From positions 1-57,493 of the forward strand of contig JAIPHA010000006.1 of NCBI GenBank assembly GCA_021735445.1: DNA of 57,493 nucleotides, in the 5' to 3' direction. The stretch comes from Candidatus Omnitrophota bacterium (GTDB lineage Bacteria; Omnitrophota; Gorgyraeia; Duberdicusellales; 4484-171). Made by a program: the position numbers and the translations under genes. Positions 35,314 through 44,513 of this stretch are shown in pieces; within the stretch, counting starts at the first letter, position 1; each line of letters starts with the position of its first letter. A model generated the notes under the pieces. That model was not told where the DNA came from and did no database searches. It saw only the letters and a program-made list of their open reading frames with translations.

Positions 35314-37956
35314 TTAAAACTTTTTCCGGTAATAAACTCTAAAAATATGTTGAGTATCCAGTGTTGGCACTCCTCCCCCAAATGGAGTATAAGTCGATTC
35401 CAAAATTCCGCCTGAATTCCCCACGCCATACTGGGCAATCAACTCACTAGTCTTTTCTAACCTAAACCTTACTTCAGAAAAAACTGTATGGTGAGTACGT
35501 TTTACCACTCGTGAATCTTCATTTAATTCAGATAAATCATTAGCTCTCGAATATACATACCTAAGATAAAAACTTATTTTATCAGTAGGAAGATAACTTG
35601 CAGAAATTCCGATATGGTTCATGTTCTCATCGATAATTTGAGCCCAGTTGTATTCATTGCGGGTATAATCCAGATAAATATTAACTTTGTCTGTGGGCCG
35701 GAAACCCAAACCTACTTTAAAAATATCAAAATAAGGATAGGGCGGCAGGGGAAAATACTGGTTGTTGTAAAGTTGATGAACTTCTTCCCAAAAAGTTTTT
35801 CCTTCACTGGTAACAGTAGTCCACCAGTCTACATTATTTAAAATACTCCGGGGAAAATTGTCATAAGCTAAAGTTACGTCATTGGAACGTTCCCAGGTAA
35901 AATTTAAATTAAGCCATTTAAAGAAATCATAATTAGCCCCCAAACCCACTGTTTTTAAAGAAGGGTCTTTGCCACCTTCGATTTCATCATTATTATAGTA
36001 GTCTCCGGTTTGAGGATCAAAAACAAAAGGATCAATGCCCTCGATTGTATCCGGCATTTTTTGGTAAATGCCTAAAAACTTTGCGGTAAGTTTATCAGTT
36101 AAATCGAATTGGCCTTCCAGCCTGGCCACGTTTTCGATAAATTTACCATCTACATCATGGACATTGCGGACATCAAACAATGCGTCTAATTTATCATTAA
36201 GAAGGTTTTCCCACTCAACCCGCAAGCTAATCACATCCCTACCGTAATCAATGCCGTCTCCGATTCTAAAAGGTTTAATATCATCCCAAGCCAATGAAGG
36301 TCCGTATAACCCTGCCCTCCGGTAAGACTGAAAAGGCTTACGGAAAGTAATATGCCTTGACCAATATTCATCATCTCTGGTCTGGCGGTAACTAGCTAGA
36401 GCGCTTTCAAAGCCTTGGTCCATATGGGTTAAAGACAATCTGAGTTTATAAAAAGATTCATCTTTGCGAGGGTTTACGCCAAAATAATTTTTTCTGAAAA
36501 CTTCCCCGGAAGAATTTACTAAACTAAGATGAAAAGCGTTGCCGCGTTTTTCGGTTTCATAGTCTGAAGTCCTGTCGGTTTCGGTATAAGAAGTAAGCCC
36601 TTCAAGCAAGAGTTCAGTATTAGCTCCAAGGCCGATGTTTGCGTCTAAGCCAAATACATTATTGGAGACGTCTAAAGACCTTTGATTGTAACCAAACTTT
36701 CCGCCATAGGTAAACCCTAAAACAATATTATCTAAATTCAGATATTTTGCCCGCAAAGCAGATGACCAAGTGTTGAAACTATCATAATCCTGCCATAACT
36801 CCTTCGGAGAAGCGACGGTAAAATCAATGTTTGTGCCTTCTAAACCATAATTAAGAGAAAAACCACGTAAAGCGGTAAGGCGGGTTCCGTAAGAATCCCG
36901 GGTATAATAGGCTAAAGCATCATCAAAGCTCCCCTTATGGTATCCGGCCGGCACCGCTCCGGAATTAAAGTTGCCCGGCTCCCAATTTACTATCCATTGA
37001 GATTCTTCCCAATAAGTCCTGTTTCCGGTAATTTTAAGCGGGTCATCCGAAATATAATCTTCCTTCTCTAAGGCAGCCGGAAAGACTTTAAGGCTGAAAG
37101 GATCACTGTTGTAACTAAAACTCAATTCCCTAAGCGGCCAAAAATCACGTTCGATTTCTAACCCGGGGATATTAAAAATATTGCCCCACATGCTGGTAAT
37201 AGTTACCGGATGAGTCTTGCCATCAACTACTTTTATCTCCGGTAAATTAAAAGAGTCTGCATTCAAGTTTGTATTTACCGATTGGTTTACAGTATAGCGG
37301 CTATTGGACCAGTACAAAAACTGCACATCTGCGCTGTCACCACCTACACCATCAACAGTTATTTTATTTGTTTTGCCAATAAAACTCCAAGGGCTAATAT
37401 CAAAATTGCTGTGAAAGCTCCATCCCTGCTTTTGGGGGTAATCCAGCTGAAACGACAACCGGCTAAAAACTGCCGGATCAAAGGTATTCTCCCGGCGGTT
37501 ATAAGCAGCATCATCGAGGATACGCCAATTTTCTTCATTTAAATCAGCATTGGCCCTTTTCCAAATAGCATCACCTGATTCAACGCCGAAACTTAACTGG
37601 TAGTCCCCTTTTAAAGAAATGTTAGTTTTTTTCTTCTTAGTTGTTTCAGAAGCGGTTGAAGAGGTAAAATTTTCCGCTTCTTCCTGGTAATTTGCTTCTT
37701 GGGAAACCAATTGCTGTTGCGAGTGTTGATCCAAGGTCCTTTTAACCGCCCTCTGGCGCAACTGCTTTAGGTATTTTTCTGCTTTTTTGTTTTCAGAATT
37801 AGCCTGGAGGGCCTTTTGAAATTCAATTTTTGCTTGCTGAAGCCGGCCTTGGCTCAAAAACTCTTCGCCAATTTCAACTAAATAACTATCTGCGGAAGCA
37901 GCAAAAACTAAAGGAAGGGCAAAAAAGATAATTAGAAAAAATATAGTTTTTTTCAT
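35314..37956 (-). CDS. Outer-membrane beta-barrel protein with N-terminal TPR
   Basis: An 880-residue protein with a cleavable signal peptide (about 1-22, ending AASA), a tetratricopeptide-like helical pair (about 25-70), a Gln/Glu/Ser/Thr-rich linker (about 70-110) and a long run of amphipathic beta-strands rich in aromatic residues ending FRVYYRKKF; a C-terminal aromatic residue is the usual outer-membrane insertion signal. It has no CxxC motif or heme sites, so it is not an MtrB/PioB-type protein. Substrate is unknown. Its promoter contains a LacI-type operator and its neighbours are a LacI regulator and a coiled-coil membrane protein. Confidence 0.8.
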   Translation of the reverse strand: MKKTIFFLIIFFALPLVFAASADSYLVEIGEEFLSQGRLQQAKIEFQKALQANSENKKAEKYLKQLRQRAVKRTLDQHSQQQLVSQEANYQEEAENFTSSTASETTKKKKTNISLKGDYQLSFGVESGDAIWKRANADLNEENWRILDDAAYNRRENTFDPAVFSRLSFQLDYPQKQGWSFHSNFDISPWSFIGKTNKITVDGVGGDSADVQFLYWSNSRYTVNQSVNTNLNADSFNLPEIKVVDGKTHPVTITSMWGNIFNIPGLEIERDFWPLRELSFSYNSDPFSLKVFPAALEKEDYISDDPLKITGNRTYWEESQWIVNWEPGNFNSGAVPAGYHKGSFDDALAYYTRDSYGTRLTALRGFSLNYGLEGTNIDFTVASPKELWQDYDSFNTWSSALRAKYLNLDNIVLGFTYGGKFGYNQRSLDVSNNVFGLDANIGLGANTELLLEGLTSYTETDRTSDYETEKRGNAFHLSLVNSSGEVFRKNYFGVNPRKDESFYKLRLSLTHMDQGFESALASYRQTRDDEYWSRHITFRKPFQSYRRAGLYGPSLAWDDIKPFRIGDGIDYGRDVISLRVEWENLLNDKLDALFDVRNVHDVDGKFIENVARLEGQFDLTDKLTAKFLGIYQKMPDTIEGIDPFVFDPQTGDYYNNDEIEGGKDPSLKTVGLGANYDFFKWLNLNFTWERSNDVTLAYDNFPRSILNNVDWWTTVTSEGKTFWEEVHQLYNNQYFPLPPYPYFDIFKVGLGFRPTDKVNIYLDYTRNEYNWAQIIDENMNHIGISASYLPTDKISFYLRYVYSRANDLSELNEDSRVVKRTHHTVFSEVRFRLEKTSELIAQYGVGNSGGILESTYTPFGGGVPTLDTQHIFRVYYRKKF

Positions 37957-37992
37957 CGCTTATTATGTTACAAATATTAAATATACCTTATT

Positions 37993-38020
37993 ATTTTACC
38001 AAAAAAGAAAACGTTTACAA
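37993..38020 (-). promoter_or_regulatory. Promoter of the outer-membrane protein gene with LacI-type operator
   Basis: On the minus strand TTGTAA (38015-38020) and TAAAAT (37993-37998) are 16 bases apart. The palindromic operator TGTAAACGTTTTCT (38006-38019), fitting the LacI/CcpA-type consensus TGWAANCGNTNWCA at 13 of 14 positions, covers the -35 box and part of the spacer. A bound repressor would block polymerase. The LacI-family gene at 33-34 kb is the nearest candidate regulator. Confidence 0.65.
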
Positions 38021-38072
38021 TACCTAAATGACAGCTGTGGTTACGATTTCTTTCGCAAGGTTAGAGGTTTAA

Positions 38073-39014
38073 TTATTTATTAAATACTTTATTTCCATCT
38101 ACGTTCTTTGGCGGGCGTGATTTCCAGCGCCGGTGGACCCAACTCCAATGCCCCGGCCTTGCTTTTATCCAACCTTCGATGATTTTAGTAAATTCAGCCG
38201 CATTGATTAATATTGTTTCATTTTTATCCTTGCCTAAAACTAATTTTTTTTCAGGGCACAACTTTAAACAATGCTCTTTTTCTTTTAACCTATATATATA
38301 GGAAGGAACTAAAGCCGCTTTGGTCCGCAAAGACAAAATTATCGGCCCAGTTGGGGTTGCGGCTAATTTATCAAAAAACTTTACCCAGACTCCGCCGGTA
38401 CCGAAATTTTGATCCATCAGAATTATCACTATTTCATTTTTAGCTAAAGCGTTAATTATCCCGGCCACACAGGCTCTGCGCGGATAAACAGATATGCTTT
38501 TTACCCCGGCATCTGTCCTTAATTTATGAAAATGCGCTTCAGCGTATTTATCCCGCATCGGCCTGGCTACAAGATTTACCGGATAACCTTCGGCTGCCAA
38601 GCGCAAACTCATCAAAGGAAAATTTCCATAGTGAGCCGTAACCAGAATTACACCCCTGCCTTTAGCTAAAGCTTTATCCAGATAGTCTTTGCCGTCAATT
38701 TTTACAGGCTTATGAATTTTACCTACGTTATTAAGATAATAGATAAGTTCAAAACCGCCTTCAGCGATAAAGACAAAAAACTGCTTGGCAATTCTTTTTC
38801 TCTTGCTCAAAGAATAGCCGGGAAAAGCTATCGAAAGGCTATGTAAAGCAATTTTTCGATGACGTGACAAAACCAAATAGGCTAAAGCCCCTAAAATTTT
38901 ACCTAAGAAAAGGTTTACTTTAAGCGGTACTACTCCGGCCAAAAAAGTAAAAGTTTTGATAAAATACAGGCCGATTTTTCTTCTTAACAACTTCTTTTTT
39001 TCTTTTTTATTCAT
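38073..39014 (-). CDS. LpxL/HtrB-type lysophospholipid (lipid A) acyltransferase
   Basis: A 313-residue protein with an N-terminal membrane anchor (about 17-48), the acyltransferase core VILVTAHYGNFPLM (His128), ARPMRDKYAE, VIILMDQN and the C-terminal PGHWSWVHRRWKSRP signature. The family adds secondary acyl chains to lipid A at the inner membrane. In the usual HX4(D/E) catalytic motif the acidic residue is replaced by proline (P133). It may thus use another acidic residue or act on a different lipid. It lies downstream of lnt in an envelope-biogenesis cluster. Confidence 0.85.
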   Translation of the reverse strand: MNKKEKKKLLRRKIGLYFIKTFTFLAGVVPLKVNLFLGKILGALAYLVLSRHRKIALHSLSIAFPGYSLSKRKRIAKQFFVFIAEGGFELIYYLNNVGKIHKPVKIDGKDYLDKALAKGRGVILVTAHYGNFPLMSLRLAAEGYPVNLVARPMRDKYAEAHFHKLRTDAGVKSISVYPRRACVAGIINALAKNEIVIILMDQNFGTGGVWVKFFDKLAATPTGPIILSLRTKAALVPSYIYRLKEKEHCLKLCPEKKLVLGKDKNETILINAAEFTKIIEGWIKARPGHWSWVHRRWKSRPPKNVDGNKVFNK

Positions 39015-39037
39015 TAAGGCTAGATTATAGCAAAGGT

Positions 39038-40534
39038 TTATCTTAAATCAACCTTTTCGTTTAATCTTAAATTAAGCATATCTTTTAAAAATACAGCTAT
39101 TAATAAAAGGAAAGAAAATAAAACAAACCACCCTCTTCTTTTATTATAAAAACTTCTTTTATTATTAATTAAAACCTTAAAATCACCTTTGCCTCTGATA
39201 AATAAACTTTTTTTGTCTTTTTTTAACTTAGTTATATCCCCCTGAAAAGACACCCAACCGCTGATTCCGCTATTTGCCGACCTGATTATAGATATTCTGT
39301 TTTCCACCGCTCTTAGGGCCATAATCGACAAATGCTGGCTTGCTTCAGGCTCTCCCAAAAACCAACTGTCATCTGTGATATTTACCAAAAAATCTTTATT
39401 TTCCGCTGCCTCTGCCACATAATCAGGAAACAGATCTTCAAAACAGATAAGAACAGAAAAATCTTTGCCTTGATAAGAAAAACCTTTTTCTTGGCTACCG
39501 GGGGTAATATCCCCGATACTATTGAGCACTTTGATAAATTTTAAATATTTTCTAAAAGGGACATATTCACCAAAAGGAACTAATTTTATTTTATCATAGG
39601 CCTTAATCAAGCTCCCCTTTCTATTCAAGAACAAAGCAGAATTATAATATTTTTTTCCTTCTTTGGTTATCGCGCCGATAAGAATATCCCTTTTGCTGCT
39701 GCTTGTAAAATTGCTAATTAGTTGGGTATCCTCTTTATCTAAAAGGTAAGGCCAGGCTGCTTCGGGAAATATCACTAAATTATCTTGCGGAGCTTTTTTT
39801 GCCATAACTAATAAGTCATTTAAAACCTCATTTTTATCCTCCGGGCCCATAAGTTGTTTATCTAAAATATTAGGCTGTATTAAGGTAATATCTAATTTTT
39901 CTTTTAATTTGCTATTTTTGTTAAACCGGAAAAACGAGTAAGCTCCCAATACCGTAAATATTAGCAAAAGTGAAATCAGCTTTTTTAGAATTGTTGGCTT
40001 CTTTGCCTTTTTCTTATAAGAAATTATAATTTCCCAAATCAAAAAATTTACCAATACTATAACAAAACTAATTAATTTTGTACCGCCGATATCGGCAACT
40101 TGAATTAAATAAAGATTATTGAATTGAGAGTATCCTAAATTTGCCCAGCTAAATCCGCACCAGATAATTTCTTTTAAAAATTCAACCACAACCCAAGCGG
40201 CTGGAATAGCTAATTGGCGTAAGGGCCTCTTTATGAAAAAGGCGCCTAACAAATAAAAAATCAGGTAAAACAAAGATAAATAAACTATAAGCAGAACAAA
40301 TCCTAATATGGATACATAAGTTACCCAATATAGAGACAAGCCATAATAAACAAAGCCAAAAATAAAAAAAGAGATAAAACCTTTTAAGGAAGTTTTTTTC
40401 TGGAGTATAAAAAAAAGCGGGACTAAAGAAAACCAAACAAGGAAAGAAAATTTGGGAAAAAGGAAGGCCAGCCCAATTCCAACACCGCTGATAATTGATA
40501 AAAGAAAGCTAAGGCTTTTTATCTTCCGCAACAT
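39038..40534 (-). CDS. lnt: Apolipoprotein N-acyltransferase
   Basis: Adds the third acyl chain to the N-terminal cysteine of lipoproteins in the inner membrane. The 498-residue protein has about six membrane spans in the first 200 residues, followed by a nitrilase domain with the Glu-Lys-Cys triad: FPEAAWPY, DKIKLVPFGEYVP and ICFEDLFPD. A last span lies near the C-terminus. The start overlaps the end of secA by 16 bases. Its presence implies triacylated lipoproteins, such as LptE-like. Confidence 0.95.
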   Translation of the reverse strand: MLRKIKSLSFLLSIISGVGIGLAFLFPKFSFLVWFSLVPLFFILQKKTSLKGFISFFIFGFVYYGLSLYWVTYVSILGFVLLIVYLSLFYLIFYLLGAFFIKRPLRQLAIPAAWVVVEFLKEIIWCGFSWANLGYSQFNNLYLIQVADIGGTKLISFVIVLVNFLIWEIIISYKKKAKKPTILKKLISLLLIFTVLGAYSFFRFNKNSKLKEKLDITLIQPNILDKQLMGPEDKNEVLNDLLVMAKKAPQDNLVIFPEAAWPYLLDKEDTQLISNFTSSSKRDILIGAITKEGKKYYNSALFLNRKGSLIKAYDKIKLVPFGEYVPFRKYLKFIKVLNSIGDITPGSQEKGFSYQGKDFSVLICFEDLFPDYVAEAAENKDFLVNITDDSWFLGEPEASQHLSIMALRAVENRISIIRSANSGISGWVSFQGDITKLKKDKKSLFIRGKGDFKVLINNKRSFYNKRRGWFVLFSFLLLIAVFLKDMLNLRLNEKVDLR

Positions 40535-43362
40535 TTTTTATATTTTTTGCCTGAACCACAAGGGCAAGGATCATTTCTGCCTACTTTTTCAGAGGCTACC
40601 TTGGGAGCGCTGGTTTTCTTTTTGACAGGTTCTTTTTTTCTTAAAGGCGAATATTTAGAATGGACAAAATTCTTTTGATCTTCTCTAAAAACTTCGCGTT
40701 TTTGTTCAGATTGGATTTTTGCCTTATAAATTAAATCTACAACCTTATCTTTAACTGAATCAATCATCTCTTGAAAAGCAAAAAAAGTTTCCTTTTGATA
40801 TTCCACCAAAGGATCGGCTTGGGCATGGCCACGAAGATGAATCCCTTCTTTTAGGTGGTCTAATACCAAAAGATGCTCTTTCCATTTCGAATCCAGCGCC
40901 CAAAGGCAAACCATCTTTTCCATTTGGCGGATCTCTTCGCCGGCTTGCTTTTCTTTTTCCCGATAAACTTCTTTTGCTTTTTCTTTTATAAAACCAATTG
41001 CAACCTCTTTGTCTAAAGCCCCTAACTTTTTGAAATCTAACTCAAAATTAAGCTTCGACTTAACCCATCCAGACAAACCTAATACATCTTTATCTTGATC
41101 GAAATAAAAAGGTACGCTTTTTTCGATCACCTCTTCGGTCATATCAAAAATCATCTCGCGGATGTTGCCGCTTTCTAAAATCTCTTTTCTTTGGTTGTAT
41201 ATCACTTCCCTTTGCTTGTTCATTATATCGTCATACTTTAGGAGTTGCTTTCTGATTTCAAAGTTATGCCCTTCAACCCGTTTCTGGGCAACCGCAAGAG
41301 ACCTGGTAATCATTCCGTGTTCAATCGGCTGGTCTTCGGGAAAACCCAAAGTATTCATTAATCCATAGATACGTTCAGAACCAAAAAGGCGCATTAGGTC
41401 ATCCTCTAAAGAAACATAAAACCGGGAAGACCCCGGGTCGCCCTGGCGTCCGGCCCGGCCACGCAGCTGATTATCGATTCGACGCGCTTCATGGCGTTGA
41501 GAACCAATTATATGAAGGCCGCCGGCTTCTACCACTTTTTGGTGTTCTTTTTGAAATTCATCCTTATACCGTTGGAAAAGTTCCTGATATTTACTTTCAT
41601 AATTTTCATCTTCCGGCATAACTTTATTGCGCCTTAATATATTTTTTATGAAATAGTCAAGATTACCTCCTAAAACAATATCAGTTCCTCTGCCTGCCAT
41701 ATTAGTAGCAATGGTTACAGCTCCCACTTTACCGGCCTGGGATATAATATAAGCTTCTTTTTCGTGGTATTTAGCATTCAGTATATTATGGGGTATCCCC
41801 TTTTTAGATAATAAAAAAGAAAGTGTTTCTGAATCTTCTATAGAAGTAGTCCCGACAAGCACCGGCCTTTTTTTGGCATTGCATTCGCCGATTTCTTCGA
41901 TAACCGAATTAAACTTTGCTTTTTTTGTTTTATATATCCTATCGGAATAACTGCTTCTAATTAAAGGTTTATTGGTGGGGATAACGTCTACATCTAATTT
42001 GTAGATATGGTTAAATTCTTTAGCTTCGGTATAAGCGGTTCCGGTCATTCCGGCTAATTTATCATACATTCGAAAATAATTCTGCAAGGTAACCGTTGCA
42101 AGCGTCTGGCTCTCCTGCTGGATATTTAAACCTTCTTTTGCCTCAACCGCTTGATGCAAACCGTCAGACCAACGGCGGCCGGGCATAAGGCGGCCGGTGA
42201 ACTCATCTACAATCATAACTTTACCGTCTTTTATTATATACTCTTTTTCTTTTTGAAATAAACGATGGGCCCGCAGGCTTTGATTAATATAATGCATCCA
42301 GGGGTTAGATTGTGAATCAGGGGCTTCATCGTTAATGCTGCCTACTCCTAAAAAACGCTCGCACTTTTTTTCTCCTGCCGGAGTAAGAAAAGTATTGCCT
42401 GTTTTTTCTTCGATTATAGCATCAAAGTTTTTCTCTAACTCCTCCGGAGTAGTTTTAGTCTCTGTGCCGTCTTTATTTTTTATCGTGGTAGTTTCATCTT
42501 TATTCTCAAAGCTTTGGATAATCTCTTTTTTCCTAAGCTGCCTAACCGCTTTATCGGCTAAGTAATATTTTTTGACAAAAGTATCGGCTGGCCCGGAAAT
42601 AATTAAAGGAGTCCTTGCTTCGTCTATTAAAATAGAATCAACTTCATCTACGATCGAATAAAAATGGCCCCTTTGCACCATATCGTCTAAATTATTAACC
42701 ATATTATCCCTTAAATAATCAAAGCCAAATTCATTATTGGTTCCATAAGTAATATCAGAGCCGTATGCGTCTTTTTTTTCCTGCTTGCCCATATCGCTTT
42801 GGATAACCCCGACGCTTAAGCCTAAATACCTATAAATTGGCCCCATCCAATCAGAATCTCTTTTAGCTAAATAATCGTTAACTGTAACAATATGGACGCC
42901 TTCACCCACCAAAGCATTCAAAGAAGCGGCTAAAGTAGCAACTAAGGTCTTTCCTTCTCCGGTAACCATTTCAGCTATCTTATTTCTATGCAGCACAACT
43001 CCCCCTAAAACCTGTACATCAAAATGGCGCATAGCTACGGTTCTTTTAGCGGCTTCCCTAACTAAAGCAAAATAAAAAGGCAATATTTGGCTAAGAAGGT
43101 CTTCTCTTTCTTTAGGCGTGGCTTTATCACTCAATCCGTCTTTTATCTTATTCCTAAACTCTTCTGTCTTTTCCTTGAAATAAGAAGCTGGCTTATCAAC
43201 CAGCTCAGATTCAAAAGAATTTACCTTACTGACAATCGGAGCAAGATTGGCGATTTCTCTCACCGAAGGTGTGGGCAACTCTTTGTTAAGCAAAATGCTT
43301 ACTTTCGGGTCTAAGCTGTTAATTTTTTTCTGCGCTTTTCTAAAAATAAAACCTTTAAACAT
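40519..43362 (-). CDS. secA: Preprotein translocase ATPase SecA
   Basis: The motor of Sec-dependent protein export. The 947-residue protein has Walker A in MVTGEGKTL near residue 105, the DEAD-type VDEVDSILIDEARTPLIISG block, the NMAGRGTDI and GLHIIGSQRHEARRIDNQLRGRAGRQGDPGSS regions (helicase motifs), and the C-terminal zinc-binding tail DPCPCGSGKKYKKCC that binds SecB/lipid. Length is normal. Good GGAG ribosome site. It heads a cluster with lnt and the LpxL-type enzyme. Confidence 0.98.
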   Translation of the reverse strand: MFKGFIFRKAQKKINSLDPKVSILLNKELPTPSVREIANLAPIVSKVNSFESELVDKPASYFKEKTEEFRNKIKDGLSDKATPKEREDLLSQILPFYFALVREAAKRTVAMRHFDVQVLGGVVLHRNKIAEMVTGEGKTLVATLAASLNALVGEGVHIVTVNDYLAKRDSDWMGPIYRYLGLSVGVIQSDMGKQEKKDAYGSDITYGTNNEFGFDYLRDNMVNNLDDMVQRGHFYSIVDEVDSILIDEARTPLIISGPADTFVKKYYLADKAVRQLRKKEIIQSFENKDETTTIKNKDGTETKTTPEELEKNFDAIIEEKTGNTFLTPAGEKKCERFLGVGSINDEAPDSQSNPWMHYINQSLRAHRLFQKEKEYIIKDGKVMIVDEFTGRLMPGRRWSDGLHQAVEAKEGLNIQQESQTLATVTLQNYFRMYDKLAGMTGTAYTEAKEFNHIYKLDVDVIPTNKPLIRSSYSDRIYKTKKAKFNSVIEEIGECNAKKRPVLVGTTSIEDSETLSFLLSKKGIPHNILNAKYHEKEAYIISQAGKVGAVTIATNMAGRGTDIVLGGNLDYFIKNILRRNKVMPEDENYESKYQELFQRYKDEFQKEHQKVVEAGGLHIIGSQRHEARRIDNQLRGRAGRQGDPGSSRFYVSLEDDLMRLFGSERIYGLMNTLGFPEDQPIEHGMITRSLAVAQKRVEGHNFEIRKQLLKYDDIMNKQREVIYNQRKEILESGNIREMIFDMTEEVIEKSVPFYFDQDKDVLGLSGWVKSKLNFELDFKKLGALDKEVAIGFIKEKAKEVYREKEKQAGEEIRQMEKMVCLWALDSKWKEHLLVLDHLKEGIHLRGHAQADPLVEYQKETFFAFQEMIDSVKDKVVDLIYKAKIQSEQKREVFREDQKNFVHSKYSPLRKKEPVKKKTSAPKVASEKVGRNDPCPCGSGKKYKKCCGR

Positions 43363-43400
43363 AATTTCTCCAATTTAATTAAATTTTAATCTGTAATATT

Positions 43401-44486
43401 TTATTTTTGGCTTTTAGCCTTTAGGTATCCCCAAATAAAATCATCGATTCCTCCATCTAATACAGCTTCGGCATTATGATTTTCGACACCGGTTCGATGG
43501 TCTTTTACTAAAAGGTAAGGATGGAGGATATAAGACCTGACTTGTGAACCCCATTCTATCTTTTGCTTTTTCCCCTTCATTTTTTTAAGTTCATCTTGTT
43601 TTTCTTCTTCTTTTAATTCATATAGCTTGGCTTTCAAAACTTTAAAAGCAGCGTGCTTATTTTGATGCTGAGACCGTTCGTTTTGGCAGCTAACCACGAT
43701 ACCGGAAGGAATATGCGTTACCCTTACGGCAGAATCGGTAACATTAACGTGTTGGCCGCCTGCCCCCGAAGCCCGGTAGGTATCTACCCTTACCTCTTGC
43801 GGTTTAATTTCAATGTCTATATCCTCTTCTATTTCCGGAATAACATCAACCGAAGCAAATGAAGTATGGCGGCGCCGGCTGGAATCAAAAGGAGAAATCC
43901 TCACTAACCGGTGTACGCCTCTTTCCGACTTTAACAATCCATAAACGCGAATACCTTCGATAAAAAAAGTTATATTTTTTATTCCCGCTTCATCCCCCTG
44001 CACCTGATTGACTACTTTTGTCTTAAACTCTTTTTCTTCCGCCCAACGAATATACATCCTAAACAACATTAAAGCCCAATCACAAGCTTCAGTCCCCCCG
44101 GCTCCCGAATTAATTTCGATTATTGCATTGGCCTTATCGAATTCAGATGAAAAAAGGGTTTTAAGCTCCAATGACTTGTATTTTTTTTCTATTTTGCTTA
44201 CTTCCCGGCGGATTTCTTTTTCCAAAGAATCATCATCCATATTAATGAATTCGGCTAATTCCGTTAATTTATTATCAAGATAATCCCAATCGCCTACGTC
44301 ATTTTTGAGTTGTTTTAATTCCTTAAGGACTTTAGTTGAAGAACTATTATTTTGCCAAAAGTCCGATTTCGATATTTTAGCTTCCAGCTTTTCTATATGT
44401 TCTTTCTTTTGCTTTATTTTCAATATTTTTTTTAAATCCGCGGTCTGTTTTTTTAACCCTAAAATCTTAGTTTTTAAGCCTTCCAT
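43401..44486 (-). CDS. prfB: Peptide chain release factor 2
   Basis: Recognises UAA and UGA stop codons. The 361-residue protein has GAGGQ, which catalyses peptidyl-tRNA hydrolysis, and the SPF tripeptide (RISPFDSS) that defines RF2 rather than RF1. It is encoded in a single frame: at the position where many bacteria carry the UGA frameshift (about residue 24), the sequence reads ILKIKQKK without a stop. No strong ribosome site precedes the ATG. It sits just after pilT. Confidence 0.97.
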   Translation of the reverse strand: MEGLKTKILGLKKQTADLKKILKIKQKKEHIEKLEAKISKSDFWQNNSSSTKVLKELKQLKNDVGDWDYLDNKLTELAEFINMDDDSLEKEIRREVSKIEKKYKSLELKTLFSSEFDKANAIIEINSGAGGTEACDWALMLFRMYIRWAEEKEFKTKVVNQVQGDEAGIKNITFFIEGIRVYGLLKSERGVHRLVRISPFDSSRRRHTSFASVDVIPEIEEDIDIEIKPQEVRVDTYRASGAGGQHVNVTDSAVRVTHIPSGIVVSCQNERSQHQNKHAAFKVLKAKLYELKEEEKQDELKKMKGKKQKIEWGSQVRSYILHPYLLVKDHRTGVENHNAEAVLDGGIDDFIWGYLKAKSQK

Positions 44487-44513
44487 ATAAATACTGTATT
44501 TTTTAATTTCGAG

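Noticed and set aside
35314-37956. Outer-membrane protein as an MtrB/PioB-type electron conduit
   Set aside because: No N-terminal CxxC motif and no multiheme cytochrome gene nearby.
40182-40436. Minus-strand open frame of 84 codons within lnt
   Set aside because: Lies in another frame of the well-supported lnt gene and encodes no recognisable protein.
44405-44430. Programmed frameshift site in prfB
   Set aside because: The expected UGA is not present; the reading frame continues without a break.
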